Source: Onthophagus taurus (Eukaryota > Arthropoda > Insecta > Coleoptera > Scarabaeidae). From it: a DNA stretch of 64,000 bases. Both the position numbers and the translations under genes were made by a program. Below, piece after piece: positions 57,421 to 64,000 of the stretch. The notes under the pieces were generated by a model. It saw only the letters and a list, made by a program, of their open reading frames with translations, had not been told where the DNA came from and did no database searches. Within the stretch, counting starts at the first letter, position 1. Every line of letters starts with the position of its first letter. The DNA is taken from the NCBI RefSeq assembly GCF_036711975.1, contig NC_091972.1, forward strand, positions 15,939,001 to 16,003,000, in the 5' to 3' direction.

Positions 57421-58860
57421 ATTATGTATCAATATTTGTGTAGTGGTTCAATAAAGAAAACTTTTGGAGTCGATAATACACACTACACACATTCATTGTA
57501 TGTAAACACACAAAATATGTATGTACCTATGTGGTCTTTATAATAACAATACTACAACTTTGTACTAGTAAATAGTTTTTGTGAGGCCTCTCAATAAGTT
57601 ATTCTCCTGAGAATGGAAGTTGGTAACCCAGCAGCAGATTTCAATAAAAGTCATGGTTCTTGAACAACTTCCTTGGAGGTGATGCGTTATTGTGAGGTTG
57701 TTGTGATATTCTTCCCATGAATTATCCAGGACTAGTAAGCTGTTGTAAGTGCCTTCAAACACTCTCATCATCGCAATGTGGTACATTCCCTTGTGTAAAT
57801 TGAGGCTCAAGAAAACTGAAATCTCGTAACATTTCATGGATAATGGGAATTGCTGAGATCTCATCCTTTATTCCCTCAAAAAATTGGCCAATCCCATCTT
57901 CTGCACCGGAACGATTTCATTTTGTAGACAAACAACGATACTATGCTTTTGTGGAAGCCGACCAAAACTTAAGTTAAGGTGCAGAATGTTAACAAAATCG
58001 AAACATTGTGCTTATCTAAAAATTCTTAATGAATTAGGGTTGAAAATCCGTCGAGGATCATCATAAAATGGTATTTACAATGGACCCAATAGTATTTAGA
58101 TTTTTGCAACCAGATCCACACTTCTATTGGCAGTATACAGGATGTTTCCGTACGTCGTGGCATAATTTTAATCACAAATACTAGAATGAAAATGATGACG
58201 ATTCGTGTAAAAATTTTTAATCCAAACCCATAAATGGTTAAGATATGGGCCTTCAAAGTTAAGAAATTTTCAAACATTTTCTTAAATATTTTCAATATGC
58301 TTTGTCTTATAAAGATAAAATTTGGTAAACAAAGCAATTTTATCATGAGAAATCGTTTAAGATCACTTTTGAAAGTATGCAACCACGGGATCAATGCTAT
58401 ACAGGTGTCCACAAAGGTTATTTCCTTAAAACTTTTTTATTATGTCGTTAACCCTTAAAATTTTTAACTGATTCTAAAAGCCTATTTTATTTTAAAATTA
58501 TTTTTACTCTAAGTAATTTTTGATTAGACGCATCGTTTTAGAGTCATTCACAAAAAGATACAACATCGTCCATGAAATATTGTCATAAATCGTAGGCGCC
58601 TATGAAAATAAATCGTAAGTAAAGCAGTAAAGCAATATGTCAAATAAATGGTCATCAATAAAAAGTATTTTTTCTAAACTCGCAGCATCAATAGTACATT
58701 TTTCAATCATAGTATGGCAAAACTATACTCGCAATGGATGATCAGCATTTTTTAATTCTTGTACTGTCGACAAATGGTATGTTCGTGTGGCACACGCCAA
58801 GCCGTACTTTTGGATATTCCGAACTGTTGATATCAACAGTATCATCAGTAACACCCTGTA
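57421..58860. other. Spacer with a possible mariner-type end at 58135
   Basis: No gene recognised. TACAGGATGTTTCCG at 58137 and ACACCCTGTATAG at about 58852 look like ends of TA-target elements, but they are not complementary beyond the first bases, so no single element is called. Confidence 0.3.
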
Positions 58861-58864
58861 TAGT

Positions 58865-58965
58865 TTTCTGCTGCCACTCTCTAATCTTCTGTCAGGAGTG
58901 TCTAATCTTCTGTTAGCAGTATCTGGTCTTCATTAGCAATATTTAGTTTCCACCAGCAATCTAAT
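58865..58965. repeat. Imperfect minisatellite, second site
   Basis: Units such as TCTAATCTTCTGTTAGCAGT recur with changes. Related to the site at 55029-55250. Confidence 0.5.
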
Positions 58966-59030
58966 CAGGTATAAAGAAAAAAGTAATGCATATTTTTTTT
59001 TTTTAAATATGGTTTTATTAGAAAGATTAA

Positions 59031-59420
59031 CTGCCACGGCTGGCCCTACAGTACATCATCCAATCAACCCAATTTTCAGGTACTTTTTCGATTGCTTGTG
59101 TTGAATTTCATGAATAACGGCAACATCGATTTCGTGTTTCAAGGCGTCAATATTTTCTGGATGGTTAACGTGACTCTCAAATGCGACAATTTTGCTTATT
59201 GACATGGTCTCCGATGTGGAAATGGGCTTCATCTGAAAAGATGATTTTTTGGTAAAAATACTCATCTTTAGCCAAGCGATCTTCAGCAGATTGTGCGAAC
59301 CGAAAACGCATCGAATGGTCATGAGGCTTCAATTCTGGGACTAATTGACTTTGTAAGCCTTCATACCGATGTCTTTATGCAAAATTTTCTTCAGAAAAGA
59401 GCGAGAAATGCTTAGTTCCT
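59031..59420 (-). pseudogene. Mariner-like transposase with internal deletion
   Basis: Minus-strand reading across two frames gives FRFAQSAEDRLAKDEYFYQK, then IIFSDEAHFHIGDHVNKQN (first catalytic Asp in FSDEAHF). It then jumps directly to a C-terminal stretch, NHPENIDALKHEIDVAVIHE. The middle of the catalytic domain, with the second Asp and the last catalytic residue, is deleted. Confidence 0.65.
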
Positions 59421-59579
59421 GAAAATGATAACGAGTTGATATTGGTGGATCTCATGAAGACTCTAAGTAACAGCAGCAATGTTTTCAAATTCCAAACATT
59501 AGCTGACCCACCTTGTATTAGTAGTGTCTAGTCTTTCCAGTCGGTTTTTTCTCTATATGGTTTCCATATTAATTGAATA

Positions 59580-60110
59580 ATCCCCCAGTTGTCATTCCTA
59601 TTTCTGCTTCCTATCTCAATTTCTATTATTATCAGTTTTTTCCAAACTCTCTTTTCTCTGTCTACCATCTTTCTTGTTTTTACAGCTTCCCTTCTTTCAC
59701 CCTATATCATTTTTAGTCTCATCTCTCTTAATACTAGTCTATGTCTTCTCATTCTAGTCTCTGTTCAGTCTCCTTTTTCTGTTGCCAGACTTTCTCTGGT
59801 CTTCTTCTTGTTTCCATCTTCTCTGCCCATGTTCTTCTTGTCATTGTAATCTCTCCTTCTTCTAATTCTTGTATTAACAGTTTCTTTACTATTTCCCTAT
59901 TTTCTATCATGTTTTTTCTTTCCACTGTGTCTTTCTAGTCCCCCTTTTTTCTTTCAAGCTACTTCTTTTTAGTACCTGCTCAGTTTCTTTCATCTGTTAC
60001 TAATCTCCGCCTCATCTTTACAGTCTCTTTCCAACATCACTCCACTCTGTACAATCATCTTATCCTTATTTCAGTCGGTGCTGAGTCTTTGACTTTTATC
60101 TATTTATATC
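59580..60110. repeat. Pyrimidine-rich (CT) tract of about 500 bp
   Basis: The plus strand is strongly biased to C and T, with recurring TCTTTC, TCTAGTC and CTTCTTGTTT elements. It seems to grow out of the minisatellite that ends at 59550. Open frames here are composition effects (Ser/Phe/Leu-rich). It could adopt triplex or H-DNA structure. Confidence 0.6.
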
Positions 60111-61930
60111 TATTTCACAGAACAAATAAAAGCAATAATAGAGGTTGAAGAATATGAGGTTTTAGCTTGAGAATATAAACTGCCCGGAATTCTAAAGATA
60201 TGCATTTCTTACGATGGCATATTGATTACCAGCCCATACTTAGAAGATACACACCTACTTACTTAAATTACTGAAGGTTGGGTTGGGTTGGGATTTTGGC
60301 AACATACTTCTAAAAGTACTGATGATTTTAAATTAATAGCGAACACCACTTTGCATTCTAAGGATACAGATTATAAAAAATTGTCTAAACTTCTACACTG
60401 TATAACTTTATTGTTGATCTGGATACTGAAGAAGTAACAATCTACAACCTCATTCATGAGGATAATTTGAAATTATAGTCCTTTTTGAATTCAATTTTGT
60501 AGTTCTGCAAATTTTGGCAATTTATCAGTGCTATATAAAATTCAGAGAACATTCAATGTAACCCATACTAATTAATTCTTATTATATTTAATTTACATTT
60601 TTGCGATATATTTCAAAAATCTATAAAATTGCCGACAAAAGAAACTTATCTTAAACATTAAAATTTTTTTATAATTTCTTTAAACTCTTTCACAGAACAA
60701 TGAATAAGCATTTCCCTCTTTTTTCCAATTCCATTCAAACTAATAACTTGTCATTTGCATTCCATTCCAGTCCAACAAACCTTTACGTCCCTTCCGAATG
60801 CCTGGATAAATAATTACATAAAATCTAAAGGTCATTCGAATTCCACTTTACGGAATAGTATTCGTAACATTATTATAAAATGACTGCGAGCGTACTCTTA
60901 AAAGACGTCATCAACGCGAAATGATGAATGGTTGGAATTTAAATTTTATCAGTTTACATAAAACATTTTCAATCCTACGTAAAATTTTTACGGTAAGAAA
61001 AGGAAAAGTTACAACACGTGCGTAATATAAAATCAAGGTGTTTATAAAAAAATCCTTCATACACAATTCTTTAAATTCAATTTGATTTCTCGAAAAGGTA
61101 AATGAATCGCGCGCAGCTCATTAAAAAAAACTTGCGGAATTCTCGCTTCGAACATATTTTAATAATTTCTACGTTCTTCCTAATATCATGACCATATCGT
61201 TTGAGAATTTTTATTTCTTTTTTCTTGCGGTAACAATTTACGCGTTTCTGGAATCCGAAACGATAAGCAACATTTCGTACTTTTTATAATTCCTTTCTGT
61301 CAGTTTTATCGAGTTACAATAAAAATAATTGTGTGGGTAGGAAATATTTTATGTAATAATAAAATTGAAACTTCAACCATTCATTATTTAATGCTGATCA
61401 TGTCTTTTGATTACTTGGTAATATGACAATTATTCCGAGATTTTGATATCGTTATCTAGTATTACCAGCATATTTAAAGAATTTTTTTTTTCTGCCCAGT
61501 TTCTATCATCTCTTTCCAGCCTCTTTTTAGTCTCTAACTTGTATTACCAACTAGAAATGAGCAAATCTGCGATTTTGAAATCGCAATGAAAACTGCGACT
61601 GTGATTTTGGAATCGCAGTAACTGTAACCTGTGATTGCGATTTCTGTGACTATGATCTTTTTTTTATAATCGACAGCATGTTATTGATTACTGATGTAAT
61701 GCAATAGTTCGAAACAAGTGGAAAACTCATTATTCTGTTATTCTTTGCTAATATATGTTAAAATTATATTTTTTCGCCTATCTGTCAGACGTAACACATG
61801 CACTAAGGCTCTCCTGCGCAACACATGCTAGGTGCAGAAACAAATATTTATTTTCTTTCCATCATTTCAATGCGTCTTTGTTGCTAGACACTCGTTCGCA
61901 ATCTAAAAATTGCTGTACTTCTAATAACGA
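60111..61930. other. AT-rich spacer, nothing recognised except a short imperfect repeat
   Basis: No coding region is supported. Around 61565-61650 the phrase TGCGATTTTGAAATCGCA and relatives (GATTTTGGAATCGCAGT, GTGATTGCGATTTCTG) form short palindromic repeats, as seen near the ends of some hAT elements; no full element is defined. Confidence 0.4.
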
Positions 61931-61932
61931 CC

Positions 61933-62760
61933 ATGGCGAGGTGTAGCACTGATTATGAAATCCAGAAATCACTTACTATGGATCTGAATAAATTTGCTGC
62001 TTGCTTTGAAGCGCACAACATAAAATTAAGTGCAAAAAAAACGAAAATTGTTAACTATCACTTATGCTCTGACCAGATCAAGGCGAGGTATCGGGATACT
62101 GAGGTTGCCAATGTTCAAGAGATTTCGTTTCTGGGAAATGGATCCTGGACTGCCTTGGACCAATCATATTGATTTCCTTGCTGGCAAGATTAGTCATTTC
62201 TCATATGCTATTCGGATTATTTCCAGATCAGCTGGCATTGAAGCAGCATTAAATGCCTATTATGCATATATTCATTCCTTGCTAAGATCTGTCTTTTGGG
62301 GCCGTGGTGTTAGTATAGATATAGTATAAATAGAATCTTCATACTACAGAAGAGGTGTGTAAGAGCAATCTTTGGTCTAAAAAATACAGATAGCTGTAGA
62401 AGTTACTTTAAAGACTATAAAATACCTACCTTGTATGGAATTTATATTCTGGAATGTGCCGTATTTGTTAGGAAGAATTACTTGAATGTTTCAAAAATAT
62501 GAAATATCACATACTCGAGATACGCGCGGGAAGGTGAACTGCTATCTGGAGCCACCAAAAACGCACCTTACTAAGATTCAGATGACCAGAGTATCAAGAT
62601 CTACAATCACATTTCGGAGGTTACAAGGATCCTGCCAGTTCCAAGATTCCGGAGAAGACTGAGAGCTATTGTCACGGAAAATCCGATGTATTTATGTATT
62701 ATCGATGGATCCATTGATATGTTTTTCCAATTTAATGTTTGAATTCAATTTGTATTATAT
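61933..62760 (+). pseudogene. Jockey-type LINE, RT thumb and C-terminus
   Basis: Across three frames: LNKFAACFEAHNIKLSAKKT (post-YADD region), a LAGKISHFSYAIRIISRSAG stretch, YYAYIHSLLRSVFWG, then ILQKRCVRAIFGLKNTDSCR, YKIPTLYGIYILECAVFV, and the closing I-x-Y-N-H-I-S region. This is the typical order of the C-terminal part of Jockey elements. Frameshifts lie near 62160 and 62330. Confidence 0.75.
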
Positions 62761-62899
62761 TACAATGTAATTATTACATTTATCTATTCAAAATCCTCCC
62801 AAAAATCGTCATCGTCCATATTTTGATTTCTGGCTTCATTTGATTTAAATACAACTTCTTTTTCTAGCCGCTCGGATTGCTAACTCGCCTGAAATCGTT

Positions 62900-63169
62900 T
62901 CAGCTACCAAAGAAATAACATTTTGTTTGGCAATTTCTGCATTTATTCTGCAGAGAAGCTATTAAGTATTCCTCTCCTGAAATATTTTTGGTCACGTTTT
63001 GGAAAGGTTTAAGGATATGAACCAATTGCTTAATAATATCTCGTTCCCCTATTATCAAGTGATGTTTTAGTTCCATATTAATTATGGACATAGTGGCTTT
63101 TACAGGTTCTTTTAAGACTGTTAACATTTCTAACATGTAAAATGTGGAGAATTTCATTAGGGGCGTCAA
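62900..63169 (-). pseudogene. hAT transposase fragment (BED-type)
   Basis: The minus-strand frame reads ERDIIKQLVHILKPFQNVT and then ISGEEYLIASL, the conserved segment before the hAT dimerisation region in BED-finger type transposases. Truncated; its orientation is opposite to the next hAT relic, so a separate insertion. Confidence 0.6.
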
Positions 63170-63257
63170 TTGCTCTTCTATTACTACCTCTTAACACATT
63201 ATCCAGTATTTGATGCATTTTATGGATGAAACATAAAATGCACAATATTTTTTCTTC

Positions 63258-64000
63258 TTGTACAAAATAATAATATACATCTCGAGTACTGAACGACTAT
63301 CGAATGGGATGCCATATTTTGATCTGGAAACCAAGGAAGTTCAAGAAGTATTCCTCGGATTCGTCAAACTTGACGCTTTGGATGCGAAATGTATTGAAGA
63401 TCTTGATCCGAACAAATGTGTTGGTTTAGGATTTGCAAGCAATCCTACGCAGAATATATAAAAAGCTTTGTGCTTTCATCAAAGGAAGGTAAATTGATAC
63501 CAAATATTTCCAAGCTTTACGAAACAAGGTGGAGCGAGAAACACAAAAATATTAGTGTTTTTAATGAGAATTTTCCTATTATAATGGAGGCCTTTGAAAC
63601 CTCGTCACGGGAAGAAAATAAGAATAAATAATGCGACTAGAAAAAATACTTATCAGCTCCATGCAGTAGCTTCTAGAGTTTCGTTTATTCTCAGCTTTAT
63701 TTTGATAGCCAAATACTCGGCTATGATGGAACCTGTGGTAAACGTGCTCCAATCCGTAGCTTTGAATGCCGTTAAGGCATCCCAGCACATTAGCCGCCTT
63801 TTGGAATTTATAGAAAACCACCGTAACGGTCCAGAAAACGTCACAAATGGAATTATTAGAGACGCTACGATCGTTGCAGAAAAACTTGGACTGGGAGAAG
63901 ACATTGCCCCGTATTGTTGAGAGACAACAACATCAAAACAACCACCCAGCAGCAAGCCCCTCAGAATTCTGACTGAGGTCTTTAATAGTACCATACTTAG
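63258..64000 (+). pseudogene. hAT transposase relic (ZMYM1-like), runs off right edge
   Basis: Order of segments: FLGFVKLDALDAKCIEDL and DPNKCVGLGF (RNase H-like core region), PNISKLYETRWSEKHKNISV with FNENFPIIMEAFE, RKNTYQLHAVASRVSFILSF, AKYSAMMEPVVNVLQSV and IENHRNGPENVTNGIIRDA. A frame change near 63905 leads to IVERQQHQNNHP. This is the pattern of hAT transposases of the type domesticated in ZMYM1-like proteins. Part of the core between GLGF and PNIS is missing and at least three frame changes are present. Confidence 0.75.

Noticed and set aside
58137..58865. Mariner-like left and right ends as one element
   Set aside because: The ends are not complementary beyond about eight bases, so they probably belong to different relics.
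59589..59938. Hydrophobic open frames resembling membrane proteins
   Set aside because: They arise from the pyrimidine-rich tract, which encodes Phe, Leu and Ser in any frame.
1..64000. CRISPR arrays, bacterial operons, tRNA or rRNA genes
   Set aside because: The direct repeats are long satellite units without spacers; the genes are spliced and eukaryotic; no tRNA or rRNA signature was seen by eye. tRNAscan-SE and Infernal would settle small RNA genes.

Overview
The window is AT-rich animal nuclear DNA, almost certainly from an insect and probably a beetle. The support is spliced genes with GT/AG introns, an insect-style family of UDP-glycosyltransferase (UGT) genes with ER retention tails, and a dense load of insect-type mobile elements (Jockey/I/LOA-type LINEs, Penelope-like elements, mariner/IS630 relics, hAT relics). 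The beetle call is inference; no species is claimed.

Region by region. 1-2200: a LINE scrap, then a satellite array of about 363 bp (a dimer of about 180 bp units). 3347-7896 (minus): the first two coding exons of a nuclear receptor of the PNR/NR2E3 type (Hr51/unfulfilled); the rest of the gene lies off the left edge. Its large first intron holds a dead LINE and a 660 bp tandem duplication. GC-rich non-coding DNA surrounds its start (7290-9830). 12333-14558: a mariner/IS630-type element with about 600 bp inverted repeats and a dead transposase. 16230-36815: four plus-strand UGT genes in tandem, each with five exons at identical positions and phases. They are separated by transposon relics, a foldback element (19120-20530), a truncated LINE (25655-27367) and a second satellite (31430-34085). 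37681-41281: two Penelope-like elements, the second nearly complete with 400 bp inverted flanks that carry a hammerhead-ribozyme-like motif. 42365-50012 (minus): two more UGT genes, more diverged and with fewer introns, separated by a third satellite (about 174 bp, some 14 units). 50100-64000: mostly repeat relics, with a GC-rich island at 56040-57420 that has a strong TATA box, and a hAT relic running off the right edge.

How the genes work together: all six UGTs look intact. Each has a signal peptide, a catalytic His and Asp, the UDP-sugar signature, one C-terminal membrane anchor and a KKxx/KxKxx ER retrieval tail. By family they would conjugate small lipophilic compounds (plant toxins, hormones, pigments, insecticides) with UDP-sugar in the ER lumen.

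The most interesting content is the record of how the cluster evolves. Gene 4 looks like a mosaic (promoter and exons 1-2 of the gene 1/2 type, 3' part of the gene 3 type). Just upstream of it lies a scar in which a UGT intron2/exon3 fragment is fused to UGT upstream DNA. A stretch of exon 5 is nearly identical in all four plus-strand genes. A heat-shock-element-like motif sits 87-92 bp upstream of the TATA box in all four.
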